A program made the translations under genes and the position numbers. Under the pieces are notes generated by a model that was given only the letters and a program-made list of their open reading frames with translations, was not told where the DNA came from and did not search any database. From Aristolochia californica (Eukaryota > Streptophyta > Magnoliopsida > Piperales > Aristolochiaceae), in contig JARWKL010000004.1 of the NCBI GenBank assembly GCA_029961685.1, forward strand, positions 17,482,348-17,546,347: DNA of 64,000 nt. The letters are read 5' to 3'. Positions within the stretch are counted from its first letter, which is position 1, and every line of letters starts with the position of its first letter. Shown here piece after piece: positions 9,154-21,137 of the stretch.

Positions 9154-12100
9154 AGGTTACAGACACTTTTTTGGAATTATCTCTCTACATTTGTGCATTT
9201 CAATTTTAGATGTATACTTTTTTCTTAAATAAAAACATGAGTTGTCACTTTCCCCTCATCCCGTAAACAATTTTTATAAGGAAAATAGATCACAAAAAAA
9301 TGAAACTTTTAGAGTTTATGTATGGAAAAAATTTAAAACAATAACAAATGTAAGTAAATAAAATTTATTCACACACCACAAATGAACACAAAAGTTTTGT
9401 TATCCAAGTTTGGGAAATTCATCTAGTTCAACCTTAGTAGCTTGGAATTTTATTAGAAGGAGATTTCTACACATGTTTTAAATCTAGATATGCTTGCTTG
9501 AGACATGTTAAATATGCTAAGGACCTATGGATTCAAACATTTAAAAGAGAATAACAAATGCTCATTAAATTCTCAAGTGAACGTGTGGTGGGATATTTAC
9601 CCGAGTCAAACACGCCAATATTTATCCCATTTACAAACAACTAACCTAACAATCATAGATGATTGTAAGTAGATTTATCGGCAAATCATGCTTAACGGGC
9701 TATTTTTTTTGGTAAGAAACGACTTATGGGTTGGGAGTCAACAGGTAAAAGTCCCCTGCCACCCTCTTTTCCCACTGATTTCAAAACCTAATATATAAAA
9801 AATAAAAAAAAGTTTAAAATCCCTAAAAGTTACAGACACTTTTTGTAATTATCTTTGTGCATTTCAATTTTAGATGTATACTTTTTTCTTAAATCAAAAC
9901 TTGAGTTTTCACATTCCCTTCATCCTGTAAACAATTTTTATAAGCCAAATAGATCACAACAAAATAAAAACTTTAGAGTTTATGTATGGAAAAAATTTAA
10001 AACAATAACAGATGTAAGTTAAAAAAATTTATCCACACACCACAAATGAACACAAAAATTTTGTTATCCAAGTTTTGGAAATTTCACTAGTTCAACCCTA
10101 ATAGCTTGGAAATTTATAAGAAATAGATTTATAAACATGTTTTAAATATAGATATGCATGCTTGAAACATGTTAAAGATGCAAATTAAATATGGATCCAA
10201 ACCTTTTAAAGAGAATAACAAATGCTCATTAAATTCTCTAGTGAACGTTTAGTGGAATAATTACCCGAGTAAAAAAAAACCATTATTTTGCCCATTTACA
10301 AAAAGTTGACCTAACATCATAGATGATTGTAAGGAGATTTATCAGCCAATCATGTGTAACAACTATTTTTTTTTTGAAAGAAATGACTTATCGATTCAGA
10401 GTAACCACTCAGTTTAAAATCCCATGTCTTCCCTTTTTCCCGACGATTGCAAAACCTAATATATAAAAATTAAAAGAGTTCACAATCCCTAAAAGTTACA
10501 GAAACTATTTGGAATTATCTCCCTCTACATTTGTGCAAATCCATTTTAGAGGTATTATTTTTTCTTAAATCAAAACTTGAATTTTTACTTTCCCTTCTTC
10601 CCGTAAACAATTTTGATAAGGCAAAATGAAAATTTTAGATTTTATGTATGGAATAAATTTAAAACAATAAAAAATGTAAGTAAATAAAATTTATTCACAC
10701 ACCACAAATGAACTCAAAAGTTTTGTTATCCAAGTTTGGGAAATTCCACTAGTTTAACCCTAACAGCATGAAATTTTATAAGAAAGAGATTTCTACACAT
10801 GTTTTAAATAAGGATATGCATACTTGAAACATGTTAAAGATTCAAATGACCTATGGATCCAAACCTTTTAAAGAGAATAAAAAATGCTCATTAAATTCTC
10901 AAGTGAACAAGCGGTGGGATATTTACCCGAGTCAAAGAAGCGATTATTTTGCCCATTTAAAAAAAGTTGACCTAACAATCATAGATGATTGTAAGGTGAT
11001 TTATCGGTCAATCATGTGTAACGGGCTATATATGTTTTTGTAAGAAATGATTTATAAATTGGGAGTCAACACTCTGTTAAAAATCCCCCACCTCCCCCTT
11101 TTCCTGACGATTAAAAAACCTAATATATAAAAACTAAGAAGAGTTTACAATCCCTTAGCAAACACTTTTTGGAATTATCTCTCTCTACATTTTTGCCTTT
11201 CACTTTTAGATGCATACTTTTATCTTAAATAAAAACTTGATTTTTCACTTTCTTTTCATCTCGTATACAATTTTGATAAGGCAAATAGATCACAATAAAA
11301 TGAAAATTTTAGAGTTTATGTATGGAAAAAATTTAAAACAATAACAAATGTAAGTAAAGAAAATATATTCACACACGGTAAATGACCACAAAAGCTTTGT
11401 TATCCAAGTTTGGGAAATTCCACTAGTTCAACCCTAATAGCTTGGAATTTTATAAGAAGGAGATTTCTACACATGTTTTAAATATGGATATGCATGCTTG
11501 AAACCTGTTCAAGATGCAAATGACCTGTGGATCCAAACCTTTTAAAGAGAATAACAAATGCTCATTAAATTTTCAAGTGAATGTGCGGTGGGATATTTAC
11601 CTGAGTCAAACAAGCCATTATTTTGTCCATTTTCAAAAAGCTGATCTAACAATCATAGATGATTATAAGGTGATTTATCGGTCAATCTTGCGTAACGGGC
11701 TATATTTTTTTTGTAATAAATGACTTATGGATCGGGAGTGAACACTCAATAAAAATTCCCCCGCCTCCCTCTTTTCTCGAAGATTGCAAAAAAAATATAT
11801 GAAAACTAAAAAGAGTTTACAATCCCAAAAAGTTACTGACACTTTTTTGAATTATCTCTCTCTACATTTGTGCATTTCCATTTTAGATGTATACATTTTT
11901 CATAAATCAAATCTTGAGTTTTCACTTTCCATTAATTCTGTAAACAATTTTGATAAGACAAATAGATCACAACAAAATAAAAATGTTAGAGTTTATGAAT
12001 GGAAAAAAAATTTAAAAATAACAAATGTAAGTAAAGAAAATTTATTCACACACCAAAAATGAACACAAAAGTGTTATTATCCATGTTTGGGAAATTCCAC

Positions 12101-12445
12101 TAGTTCAACCCTAATAGCTTGGAATTTTATAAGAAGGAGATTTCTACACATGTTTTAAATATGGATTTGCATGCTTGAAAGATGTTAAAGATGCAAATGA
12201 CCTATGGATCAGAACCATTTAAAGAGAATAACATATGCTCATTAAATTCTCAAGTGAACGTGTGGTGGGATATTTACTCATGTCAAACAAGCCATTATTT
12301 TTTCCATTGATAGAAAGCTGACCTAACAATCATATATGATTGTAAGGTGATTTATCTGTCAATAATGCTTACCGGTAAATATATTTTTCGTAAGAAATGA
12401 CTTATGGATTGGGATTCAACACTTAGTTAAAAATCCCCCGCCTCC
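9154..12445 (+). repeat. Satellite array, subfamily A, first block (about 5 monomers)
   Basis: Tandem AT-rich monomers of about 662-676 bp. The landmark GGATCC (or a one-base variant) recurs at 9529, 10193, 10855, 11529 and 12205. Each monomer contains the conserved pieces GACACTTTTTGGAATTATC, CACACACCACAAATGAAC and GGGATATTTACCCGAGTCAA. The block starts at the end of the copy B LTR and is interrupted at 12446 by the Athila element. I see no gene in it. The 60-92-codon frames that recur are products of the repeat itself. Confidence 0.95.
12441..12445. repeat. Target site duplication (left) of the Athila element
   Basis: CCTCC, repeated at 22991-22995. It lies inside the satellite consensus CCCCCGCCTCCCCC. 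Confidence 0.92.
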
Positions 12446-14049
12446 TGATGTAGAATTTTAGTTACATCGGCTTTAATACCTCGCAAGCGTACGAATCGTT
12501 CATGTAATCTAGCAGTAAGCGAGGGTCATATCCACAGGGAGGATTGAATTTTGTGTATTCTTCAGTCAACAAGCCTAACCAAATATGATGAATTAATTTG
12601 AACTAAACACTAATTATATCCTATATTATCAAGCAATAATTTAATTAACTACTTACACAACAGGAAACGTCAACTCTGGATTTTACCGTGATTCGTGCCT
12701 CTCTCGAGCGCCACGAAACCACGAATCCGGATTCTCAAACCTTGCATCTAGCCCCTCTCGGGCGCCTAGAGTTAATGACAAAGAGCGGATTACAATAGAA
12801 TGCAGAGAATCAATTTCATATTGTGATGATGCTAAAATTATCAACTCTGGATTTTATCGTGATTCATGCCTCTCTCGAGCACCACGTAATCAAGAATCTG
12901 ATTTCTCAATCCTTGCGTCTAGCCCCTCTCGGGCGCATAGAGTGAAAGACAGAAATCGGATGAAAATACCAAAATCCAACCTCAATTATAATCCTACCCT
13001 AATTAGCTAATTTAATCAAATATCCAGAAAACAAATCTTAAATAAATATTAATTATCAAATCAGATTCAATTAACATTCAAAACCTAAGTTCAAACTATA
13101 TAAAAAATGAAATTCAATAATGACGAATTACTCCCCTTATCCTTCCTCTCGCTCGGGCAGCAACTCGTTCTCACGGGTGCAGCAATTTTCGGAAATTGGT
13201 GGCGTCGGGTAGCAATAGTGAGTGGCCGGAGGTAGAGACGACGCCGGCGACGACGGTTAGAAGCCGACGGACAGAGGTAACGTCCGGCGAAGAGCGAAAC
13301 AGAGATGAAGTTCTCTAACCGGCTCTCTCGAGTCTCGGTCGGAGTCGGAATCGCTCCGGGAATGGTTGAAAATACGTAACCGACGCCGGAGGATGGTCGA
13401 AAAGCGGAGTTGGCACCGGAGAAGCCCTCTCGGATATCTTCTCGGCCTGGCGAGCGACGACTGTCGAACTCACCTCGACGAAGACTCTCTCGAGCTCTCC
13501 TCGGGTTTGTTCTCAGTTGCTAGAGGGCAGTGGACGGTGGTGGACGACGGTGGCGCAACGGAAGGTATTGGCCCGGCGAACGACGGTGGGGAACTCCTCT
13601 CGGGTCCTCCCCTATTTCCGGTCAAAGTCCTCTGTTTTCTCTTCACGCTTCCCCCTCTCAGGTCCCTCCTCTCGGGTTTTCCCTCTCGGGTCCCTCCTCT
13701 CGGGTCTCCTTCTTTGTTTCAAATATGATTTTTCTTATTTTAAAACGATTTGCCCTAGAAATTACCTCCATTTCACTAAGGGCATTTTGGTAAATATCTT
13801 CTTCTCCACTCAAATTCTCCTGAAATTCCATAATTGAATCTATAAAAAGCATTTCAGGAAGAAATAAAACTAAAAAATAATGAAATATAATTCAGGAGAG
13901 AGAAATATGCAATATCGACAGTGATTAATGCCAAATTCAATAAATGCTCATTTCATTTGAAAACCGATAAATAACCACCTATAACACAATTATAAAGGCT
14001 ATTCTATTATAATTAACCTAGTTCTCATGTCAGAATATGGCATCTATCA
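12446..14049 (-). repeat. 3' LTR of the Athila element (1604 bp)
   Basis: On the plus strand it reads TGATGTAG ... ATCTATCA. It matches 21373-22990. The inner part (about 13140-13700) is GC-rich with CTCTCGGGT repeats, unlike the rest of the window. Reading frames here (e.g. 13366-13728 and its shadows) occur in both LTRs, match no domain I know, and are not called as genes. Confidence 0.95.
12670..12964. repeat. Internal duplication within the Athila LTR (left copy)
   Basis: A unit of about 120 bp starting TCAACTCTGGATTTTA at 12670 recurs at 12841, an offset of 171 bp. Each unit holds a GATTCGTG...CACGAATC-type inverted repeat and the phrase TAGCCCCTCTCGGGCGC. The same arrangement is in the right LTR. 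Confidence 0.85.
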
Positions 14050-14064
14050 CACCCCCAAACCTAA
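14050..14064 (-). other. Polypurine tract of the Athila element
   Basis: On the minus strand the sequence next to the 3' LTR reads TTTAGGTTTGGGGGTG, then TGATAGATG of the LTR. Position and composition fit the plus-strand primer. Confidence 0.7.
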
Positions 14065-15204
14065 ATCTTTGCTAGTCCCTAGCAAAACAACAATCGAACC
14101 AAAATTAAGCCTAGGAAAACAAAATGCCACTTTTGTAGGGAGCACGATTGCATTTAGCGCATACAACAAGCCGTTAAACCCCTACTCTGCAGTAGTGGAC
14201 GAGTTATGTCTCGTGAGGGTTTGCATGGAATTTACCCACAAAATTCATCTAAATCAATAATATAAAAAGAAAAACTGAACAAAATTTACTCCTCATTAGC
14301 ATATGACTAACACTTAGTCTCGTAAAATATCTGAAAATCATATGAGATCTTGCGAAATTTGAAAACTTGTGTAAAATATAGCCTATTATCAATCCAAATA
14401 CACTCATTGTTACTCCACCTGCACCAATGTGACCCATAAGCTATTACTTCAATAGAACAAAGAGGCAACAAATAACAATAAAATCCTGGTCACATCACAA
14501 TTAAGAGAAAATAGTAGAGTAAACCTGTTGTCTGACAATCTCACCAAAAGAAATATACCAATTTCAATCTTGACTTGCAACTTCTTTCAACTTACAATTC
14601 ATCATCAAAGTTAAGGAAACTCATTGCTTCTAGATTTAAAACCATTTTACGCTATTACCAGCGCACTTTTGCTATTACCAGCGTAATTTTTGTTTCACTG
14701 AATACTTTTGGTATTACCACCATTCTGTATTCGTCTTCACTGCACATACACTTATTTTTAAGTAACCGACTATTCCGGTCCATGTCCTTGGGTTTGCCCA
14801 GGCTGTTTCTGAAGTTATCTGTCTTTTGCAAGCAAGAGCATTTCCATTTGCATTCATACATTACAACAAGGAATTTCATTGAGGTATACAAAGGAATGAG
14901 TTCAAACAAGCATACAAGACTATTCAGACTAACATAGATCAACACTAGATTTACATGTTCTCTTTTGCAACTAAGTTCCAAGTCTAATGCAATAGTAAGT
15001 TATCCCACTAAATTCTCATGGATCACAACAAATGATATCAAATTTCTAATAGGCATATTCTACACAGTTTTACAATCATTTTTGAAACACATTTGAGCAA
15101 CTTATTTTAACTCTACTAATGTTAACCACATACTAAGAGGAGTAATTTGAAAACAACGAACAAAAATCGAAAGAAAATTATTGCTAAGACATAAAAGAGT
15201 CGTT
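14065..15204 (-). other. Non-coding 3' spacer of the Athila element
   Basis: About 1.1 kb between the inner G-tract and the 3' polypurine tract, the zone where some Athila elements carry an env-like frame. Here the longest minus-strand frame is 108 codons (14655-14981). It has no signal peptide, no convincing membrane segment and no similarity I recognise. I see no env gene. Confidence 0.6.
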
Positions 15205-15220
15205 CCCCCCCCCCCCCCCC
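15205..15220 (-). other. Internal polypurine-like tract (16 C on plus, 16 G on minus)
   Basis: On the minus strand: ACAATGTCAGG, TTTAGGTTT, then 16 G. The TTTAGGTTTGGGGG core is the same as in the 3' polypurine tract at 14050. It may be an internal second plus-strand start, or a relic of one. Confidence 0.5.
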
Positions 15221-15289
15221 AAACCTAAACCTGACATTGTCCTCAATGGGGAAAAGTTAAAACACTATAATGACTACAAAAAAAAAATA

Positions 15290-15577
15290 ATAATAAAGAC
15301 CCCCAGGAATGATACATAGTCTCCCTTGAAGAAGGTTTACTCGTATCAGCCGTACCCATAGGTAATCATCCGTAGATGAAACCGCTATCCCACATCACAC
15401 TTTGAAGAAATCTCCGTGTGACTGGCCACTGAAAGCAGCAGGAATCACGCGCTGAACACAACTCCTTAAGTTACTCACCATAAGGTTTTCATTCAATACT
15501 TCAAGATCGAACTGGTCAATCCCAGAACGGTTGTTTGAGTACAGACCTCTCAAACTAGGGACCAAAAGTCTGGTCAT
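15290..15577 (-). pseudogene. Short post-pol reading frame of unknown nature
   Basis: Minus strand, downstream of integrase. The 15577-15395 frame (60 codons) ends at a TGA, but the same frame reads on for about 35 more codons without a stop and with a normal amino-acid mix (DDYLWVRLIRVNLLQGRL). That looks like one frame with a single internal stop. I do not recognise the protein. It could be a relic of an extra ORF or chance. Confidence 0.3.
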
Positions 15578-15734
15578 CGACTACCGGAACCATTTATGCT
15601 CTCAGCCGGCAAGAGAGTATGAATAAACAAAAAAAAATAAAATAAAAATAAAACTGTAATGTACAAAGGGATAGAAACGTGGGGATTGCCCACAATGTGC
15701 TAAGTTTATAGTCATAAGCAAGACTCTGACGCAT

Positions 15735-16706
15735 TCAAGATGAAATGACAAGTTCCTCCAAGAAAATCACCATCACCTCCTCCGGTGTGGGGACATTCTC
15801 AAGATACGGTTTGAGCCTCTGACCGTTAACTTTCAAGATCGACCTGTCTTCGTGATTGCGGATCTCAATAGCGCCATGAGGAAACACCTGTGTAACTTCA
15901 AATGGACCGGACCACCTGGATCTTAGCTTCCCTGGAAACAAATGCAATCGTGAGTTATAAAGTAAAATATTCTGCCCAACAGTAAAAGACTTGCGAAAAA
16001 TAGATTTATCATGTAAAAGCTTTGTTCGCTCCTTATACAGTTTGGCATTCTCATAAGCATCATGATGTATCTCCTCCAACTCATTCAATTGCAACTTTCT
16101 CTCCTCACCCGCTTGAGTTAAATCAAAATTTAAAGCCTTAGTGGCCCAATAAGCTCTATGCTCAAGCTCAACAGGTAGATGACATGCTTTGCCCAACACT
16201 AGGCGAAATGGAGACATCCCAATAGGAGTCTTATAAGCGGTTCGATAGGCCCATAAAGCATCGTCCAATCGAGTGGACCAATCTTTCCTATCAAAGCGAA
16301 CCGACTTCTCCAAAATCCGTTTGATCTCCCTATTAAAGATTTCCACTTGACCAGAAGTTTGCGGGTGGTACGGAGTGGACACCCGATGAGTGATGGAATA
16401 TTTCTTCAATAAGGTCTCAAATGCTCTGTTACAAAAATGAGATCCCCCATCACTGATGATCGCTCTCGGGGTACCAAATCGATTAAAGATATTTTCTTTT
16501 AAAAACTTTACCACCACTTTGTGATCGTTTGTCTTACATGATATAGCTTCAATCCATTTAGAGACATATTCAACAGCAACAAGGATGTATTGATAGCCAA
16601 ACGAGACAGGAAAAGGACACATGAAGTCAATACCCCACACATCAAACAATTCAACAATAAGAATGGGGTTAAGAGGCATCATGTTCTTCCTAGACAAACA
16701 ACCAGT
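15735..16706 (-). CDS. Athila Pol: integrase core and C-terminal domain
   Basis: Inserts the element DNA. This open segment follows an in-frame TGA and has no start of its own of importance. The DD35E triad is complete: Asp (WGIDF) near 16628, Asp (ISDGG) near 16451 and Glu (GQVEIFN) near 16343, with 35 residues between the last two. The C-terminal part contains [20 protein letters not shown] (near 15960-15905), the GPF module typical of Ty3/gypsy integrases, and ends at 15735. There is no chromodomain, as expected for Athila. It is the 3' part of a polyprotein and could only be made by readthrough. Confidence 0.9.
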   Translation of the reverse strand, partial: TGCLSRKNMMPLNPILIVELFDVWGIDFMCPFPVSFGYQYILVAVEYVSKWIEAISCKTNDHKVVVKFLKENIFNRFGTPRAIISDGGSHFCNRAFETLLKKYSITHRVSTPYHPQTSGQVEIFNREIKRILEKSVRFDRKDWSTRLDDALWAYRTAYKTPIGMSPFRLVLGKACHLPVELEHRAYWATKALNFDLTQAGEERKLQLNELEEIHHDAYENAKLYKERTKLLHDKSIFRKSFTVGQNILLYNSRLHLFPGKLRSRWSGPFEVTQVFPHGAIEIRNHEDRSILKVNGQRLKPYLENVPTPEEVMVIFLEELVISS

Positions 16707-17840
16707 TCATTGGCATTTATCACACACTTGACAAAGCTCATGGGCGTCTCTAAATAATGAAGGCCAATAGAAACCGCATTGCAAGACTTTAGCCGCTGTC
16801 TTTCTAGCACCAAAATGTCCACCACATGCATGGGAATGACAAAATTCAAGAATGTTGGCAAAGTCTTGCTCATGTACACAACGCCTAATGACTTGGTCAG
16901 AACACACCTTGAACAAATAAGGGTCATCCCAAAAAAAATGTTTGACTTGGGAAAAGAATTTCAACCTCTCTTGTTTACTCCGATAATCAGGAATCTTATG
17001 AGTTACAAGATAGTTGACTATGTCAGCAAACCAAGGCAACTGGGATACTTGGAGAAGTTGTTCATCAAGGAAGGAATCATTTAAAGGAAGGAATCCTTCC
17101 TGAGGTACTACACAGATCCTAGATAGATGATCAGCAACAACATTCTCACAACCCTTCTTATCTCGAATCTCAAGGTCAAATTCTTGCAATTGCAAGATCC
17201 ATCTAATCAAGCGAGGTTTAGTGTCCTTGATGGATAATAAGTACTTCAAAGCAGAATGATCAGTGAACACTATAACCTTTGACCCTAACAGATATGATCT
17301 GAATTTGTTCAAGGCAAACACAACAGCTAGCAACTCCTTCTCAGTGGTAGTGTAATTCAATTGAGCATCATGAAGAGTTCGGCTAGCATATTGAATGACA
17401 CAGGGCATTTTATCTGTCTTTTGCCCCAAAACAGCCCCCAATGCATAGTCAGAGGCATCACACATCAACTCAAAAGGCAAAGACCAAATAGGGGGTTGGA
17501 CAATGGGTGCAGTGGACAAACATTTCTTCAGTGTTTCAAAAGCATGAATACAGGCATCATCAAAGGCGAAAGCAACATCTTGAGCAAGTAAATTCGTCAA
17601 AGGACGAGAAATTTTGCTAAAGTCTTTAATGAAACGCCTACAGAACCTAGCATGGTCAAGGAAAGAACGCACCCCCTTCACAGAAGTAGGTGGTGGCAGA
17701 TTGGCAATTAGGTCAACCTTGGCTTTGTCCACTTCTACACCCTGCTCAGACACTACATGTCCTAAAACAATTCCTTCTTTCACCATGAAGTGGCATTTTT
17801 CCCAATTCAAGACTAAATTGGACTTAATGCAATGGGACAA
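16707..17840 (-). CDS. Athila Pol: RT thumb, RNase H and integrase zinc finger
   Basis: Same frame as the integrase core but closed by TGA at 16707-16709, directly after the second CysCys of the zinc finger, where related elements carry an arginine. A CGA-to-TGA change would explain it. Upstream, residues [11 protein letters not shown] open the RT thumb. RNase H shows [13 protein letters not shown], the second acidic motif [12 protein letters not shown], and [11 protein letters not shown]. The HHCC zinc finger is intact (H...H, C-x2-C in CQVCDKC) just before the stop. The 5' end overlaps the previous open segment by 28 bases in another frame, marking a frameshift near 17850-17880. Confidence 0.9.
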   Translation of the reverse strand: MSHCIKSNLVLNWEKCHFMVKEGIVLGHVVSEQGVEVDKAKVDLIANLPPPTSVKGVRSFLDHARFCRRFIKDFSKISRPLTNLLAQDVAFAFDDACIHAFETLKKCLSTAPIVQPPIWSLPFELMCDASDYALGAVLGQKTDKMPCVIQYASRTLHDAQLNYTTTEKELLAVVFALNKFRSYLLGSKVIVFTDHSALKYLLSIKDTKPRLIRWILQLQEFDLEIRDKKGCENVVADHLSRICVVPQEGFLPLNDSFLDEQLLQVSQLPWFADIVNYLVTHKIPDYRSKQERLKFFSQVKHFFWDDPYLFKVCSDQVIRRCVHEQDFANILEFCHSHACGGHFGARKTAAKVLQCGFYWPSLFRDAHELCQVCDKCQ

Positions 17841-20359
17841 TATGAGTGAAAGATTGTGCAGACATGTATCAAACTAGATCCAAACATAGAAAAGTCATCC
17901 ATAAAGACCTCTAAAAATTCACCAATCATGTCAGAAAAGATACTCATCATGCACCGTTGGAAAGTGGCTGGCGCATTGCATAAACCAAAAGGCATGCGTC
18001 TGTAAGCATAGGTGCCAAACGGACACGTGAATGTGGTCTTTTCCTGGTCTTCTGGAGCAATGGGAATTTGATTGTAGCCGGAGTATCCATCTAAGAAGCA
18101 ATAAAAATTGTGGCCGGCCAATCGCTCTAGTACCTGATCAATGAAAGGTAGTGGGAAGTGATCCTTCCTAGTGGCGGAATTAAGTTTTCTATAGTCAATG
18201 CACACACCCCACTTGGTGGTAGTTCTTGTGGGAATCAATTCACCACTCTCATTTTTCATTATCGTTATCCCCCCTTTCTTAGGGACAACTTGAATTGGAC
18301 TCACCCAGGTGCTATCGGAAATAGGGTAAATGATTCCTGTCACAAGCAACCTGATGACTTCTTCTCTGACAACCTCCAGCATATGAGGATTTAACCTACG
18401 TTGCATCTCATGTGAGGCTTTAGTCCCCTCCTCCAAATGAATACGATGCATGCATATGGAGGGGCTAATCCCTTTTAAGGCATCAAGAGTCCACCCCAAT
18501 GCCTCTCTGTGTGCTTGTAAAACTTCAGTCAATTGTTCCTCCTGCTCAGTACTCAAATAAGAGGAAATAATGACTGGTAATGAGTTCATGGGTCCAAAGA
18601 ATGCATACTTCAATGTGGGAGGAAGTGGCTTAAGGTCTAGCTTGGAAGTTTCAAGAGGTTTGTCTAAGTCAAGAAGAAGATCCTGTGGATGTTCAGTTGT
18701 GATAACCTCATAAGCTTCCTCCAACAGAGGTACATAATTGAGTAAAGAATTAACCTCTCGGAAATATGTTTCCTCATCAAAATAGTCCATGTCTAAAGAT
18801 GTTATGCAAGACTCAAAAGATTCAAGAGTGGATTCGTTATCAAGCATAACAGTTTCTATATTAAATGCAGGACTCAGATCATCAGACTCAAGTGGGTGGT
18901 GCCCGACATTAAATACATTCAATGAGACCTTAAAATTTCCAAAAGACAACTCCAACTCACCACTTTTACAATGATTGATAGCATTAGATGTGGCTAAGAA
19001 GGGACGTCCTAGGATGACATGAATTTGGTTGGTCACATTGACTACTGGTTCTGTATCAAGAACAATGAAATCAACCGGGAACAGAAATTTGTACACTTTT
19101 ATCAAAACATCTTCAACTATTCCTTGTGGTATCTTGACAGAATGGTCAGCTAGTTGAAGTGTGATGGGAGTAGGCTTCAATTCCCCCAAACCTAATTGCT
19201 GGTACACAAAGAAAGGAAGCAAATTCACACTTGCCCCTAAGTCAAGAAGAGCACTCTGGATGGTATGTTCACCAATGACACATGAAATTGTGGGACATCC
19301 AGGATCTTTAACTTTAGGAGGAGTGTTATGCTTCAGAATTGAGCTTACATTCTCAGTAAGAAAGATCTTTTTGTTAACATGTTGTTTTCTCTTCTGTGTA
19401 CAAAGGTCTTTCAAAAATCGGGCATAGGCAGGCACTTGCCTAATAGCATCAAGAAGTGAAATGTTAATGTGAACCTTACTAAACAGTTCCAACGTTTCAT
19501 GCATGCTATCTCCTTTCCTAGGTGGGCCCGATAACCTCTGGGGATAAGGAGCTAATTGGACTTGGTTAGGGATCTGCTTGGCTGTTAGTGGAGAACTTGG
19601 AGGTTCTTCACTCAATGATGTGTCCCCATTGTCATCCTTTGACTCCTTAGACTTAGTGGTCCCTACCCCATTGTTCAACTCATGACCACTCCTAAGGGTG
19701 GTTATGGCTTTGGCTTGCTCATGGTGGGGTTTGGAACTCAACTCACTCTCATGTGTGCTTTTGGGGTTAGGAATGGTTTGACTCGGGAGTCTATTTTGTG
19801 CTTGTTCACTCATGTGGCTGGCCAACTGACTCACTTGCATTTCAAGTTTAGCAATGGAGGACTGTGTATTCTGCATGAATAATTGAAGTGTATCCTCAAG
19901 TGAAGGTTTTTGTGGAATCAATGGTTGTTGAGTGAAGTGTGGGCGCGGAGCTTGGGGTTGAGTAAACCCTGGAGGACCCCCAACCTGTGGGCCCTTGGAC
20001 CATGAGAAATTTGGGTGCCTAGCCCAACCCGGATTATATGTTTCTGAAAAAGGATCGTTCCGGCTCGGTCTATGAAAATTCTGGACTGCATTCAAGTCCT
20101 CAATGAGCTCTCGGTAGGATGAACTAGATGGACACATTTGTGTGGGATGAGATGAACCAGAGCATATGGCACAGACAGTAGATGGGTTAGGAGAAAGTGA
20201 ACTCTTGGACACCATAAGGGCATCAATTTTTCTAGTCAACCCTTTAATCTTGGCCATGAGCATGGGTGTTTCACTAACCTCGTAAAGACCCCCCTCTTTT
20301 GGCTTCGTGGGATCTCCTATCAACATTAAATGATGAACCCCATTGCTGAGATTGATCAC
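17813..20359 (-). CDS. Athila Gag C-terminus, protease and RT palm (848-codon open segment)
   Basis: In order: a CCHC knuckle C-x2-C-x4-H-x4-C (residues 63-76, near 20173), a proline/glutamine-rich spacer, protease with DLGAS (Asp at 19241-19243), a long acidic linker, and RT with CIDYRKLN and the catalytic FMDDF (aspartates at 17894-17899). The nominal first Met is not a true start; the frame is entered from gag by a frame change near 20290. The last ~17 residues are out of frame. DLGAS instead of DSGAS is a lineage trait of Athila, to my knowledge, not damage. Confidence 0.9.
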   Translation of the reverse strand: MINLSNGVHHLMLIGDPTKPKEGGLYEVSETPMLMAKIKGLTRKIDALMVSKSSLSPNPSTVCAICSGSSHPTQMCPSSSSYRELIEDLNAVQNFHRPSRNDPFSETYNPGWARHPNFSWSKGPQVGGPPGFTQPQAPRPHFTQQPLIPQKPSLEDTLQLFMQNTQSSIAKLEMQVSQLASHMSEQAQNRLPSQTIPNPKSTHESELSSKPHHEQAKAITTLRSGHELNNGVGTTKSKESKDDNGDTSLSEEPPSSPLTAKQIPNQVQLAPYPQRLSGPPRKGDSMHETLELFSKVHINISLLDAIRQVPAYARFLKDLCTQKRKQHVNKKIFLTENVSSILKHNTPPKVKDPGCPTISCVIGEHTIQSALLDLGASVNLLPFFVYQQLGLGELKPTPITLQLADHSVKIPQGIVEDVLIKVYKFLFPVDFIVLDTEPVVNVTNQIHVILGRPFLATSNAINHCKSGELELSFGNFKVSLNVFNVGHHPLESDDLSPAFNIETVMLDNESTLESFESCITSLDMDYFDEETYFREVNSLLNYVPLLEEAYEVITTEHPQDLLLDLDKPLETSKLDLKPLPPTLKYAFFGPMNSLPVIISSYLSTEQEEQLTEVLQAHREALGWTLDALKGISPSICMHRIHLEEGTKASHEMQRRLNPHMLEVVREEVIRLLVTGIIYPISDSTWVSPIQVVPKKGGITIMKNESGELIPTRTTTKWGVCIDYRKLNSATRKDHFPLPFIDQVLERLAGHNFYCFLDGYSGYNQIPIAPEDQEKTTFTCPFGTYAYRRMPFGLCNAPATFQRCMMSIFSDMIGEFLEVFMDDFSMFGSSLIHVCTIFHSYCPIALSPI

Positions 20360-21137
20360 TTAACGTTTCAAAGAAGTCCCATGCCTCACTAGCACTCTTA
20401 CCCATCAAACTCCCACCACTCGTTGCATCTACCATGGATCTAACCTGAGGTGTAAGACCTTGATAAAAGTATTGCACTAAATGCCATTTCTCAAACCCAT
20501 GATGCGGACACCTACGGATCAAATCCTTCCATTTCTCCCAAGCCTCATAAAAGTGTTCACCCTCCTGCTGCATAAAGTTGGAGATTTCTCTCCTGAGGGT
20601 TGTAGTTCTCTGAATGGGAAAGTACTTGGACAAAAATTTCGTGACTAATGTGTCCCATGAAGTAATGCTACCCACCTCTAAGGAATTAAGCCAAGACTTG
20701 GCCTTATCCTTAAGTGAAAATGGAAAAAGTCTTAACCGGATAGAGTCATCTGAGAAATTCTGGAATTTAAAAGTTGCACAAATATCTAAGAATTCCTTGA
20801 TGTGGTAATATGGGTCCTCCTTCTCCAACCCATAGAATGTAGGGAGGAGTTGGATCACACCCGGTTTCAACTCATAACTGGCGGCAGTAGTGGGTGGCAA
20901 TATAATGCAAGAAGGTGATGTGAAGTGGGATGGGATAGAATAATCCCTTAGGGCTCTACGGTCACCTGTTGCAGGTAACTGTAATGGTTCGCCCTGATTG
21001 GCCATGGTAGCTCCTAACTTGACTTCGGGTGTTTTCCTACAAATATCTTCTACCTCTTCAACAAAGGGAGCTAATGGTCCACCTAGGGAGCGGCGCCCGT
21101 GCATAAAAACACAAAAAGAAACAAAATGAACTATCAA
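20274..21137 (-). CDS. Athila Gag, N-terminal and capsid part
   Basis: 287 codons. Possible starts are at 21137, 21104 and 21005 (MANQGE...). The last is closest to where the conserved part begins, so the true start is uncertain. The capsid-like domain has YYHIKEFLDIC, RLRLFPFSL, KSWLNSL, EAWEKWKDL and CPHHGFEKW, the pattern of the plant retrotransposon Gag family. The frame ends at 20274 just after a run of six C on the plus strand (20289-20294). The next segment continues the protein in another frame, so a one-base length change in that run is the likely cause. Confidence 0.9.
   Translation of the reverse strand: MIVHFVSFCVFMHGRRSLGGPLAPFVEEVEDICRKTPEVKLGATMANQGEPLQLPATGDRRALRDYSIPSHFTSPSCIILPPTTAASYELKPGVIQLLPTFYGLEKEDPYYHIKEFLDICATFKFQNFSDDSIRLRLFPFSLKDKAKSWLNSLEVGSITSWDTLVTKFLSKYFPIQRTTTLRREISNFMQQEGEHFYEAWEKWKDLIRRCPHHGFEKWHLVQYFYQGLTPQVRSMVDATSGGSLMGKSASEAWDFFETLSDQSQQWGSSFNVDRRSHEAKRGGSLRG

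Noticed and set aside
13366..13852. Frames of 64-120 codons in the Athila LTRs on both strands (also 22018-22793)
   Set aside because: They lie in overlapping frames of a GC-rich, CTCTCGGGT-repeated part of the LTR, with proline/serine/arginine-rich low-complexity translations and no domain. They are best explained as LTR sequence.
14655..14981. Possible env-like protein in the Athila 3' spacer
   Set aside because: 108 codons without a signal peptide, transmembrane segment or recognised similarity.
15205..15220. Sequencing artefact at 16-C run
   Set aside because: The flanking core matches the true polypurine tract, so the run is likely real, though its exact length is uncertain.
17361..19882. 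Plus-strand frames across Athila gag-pol (e.g. 17361-17591, 19161-19427)
   Set aside because: Shadows of the minus-strand polyprotein.
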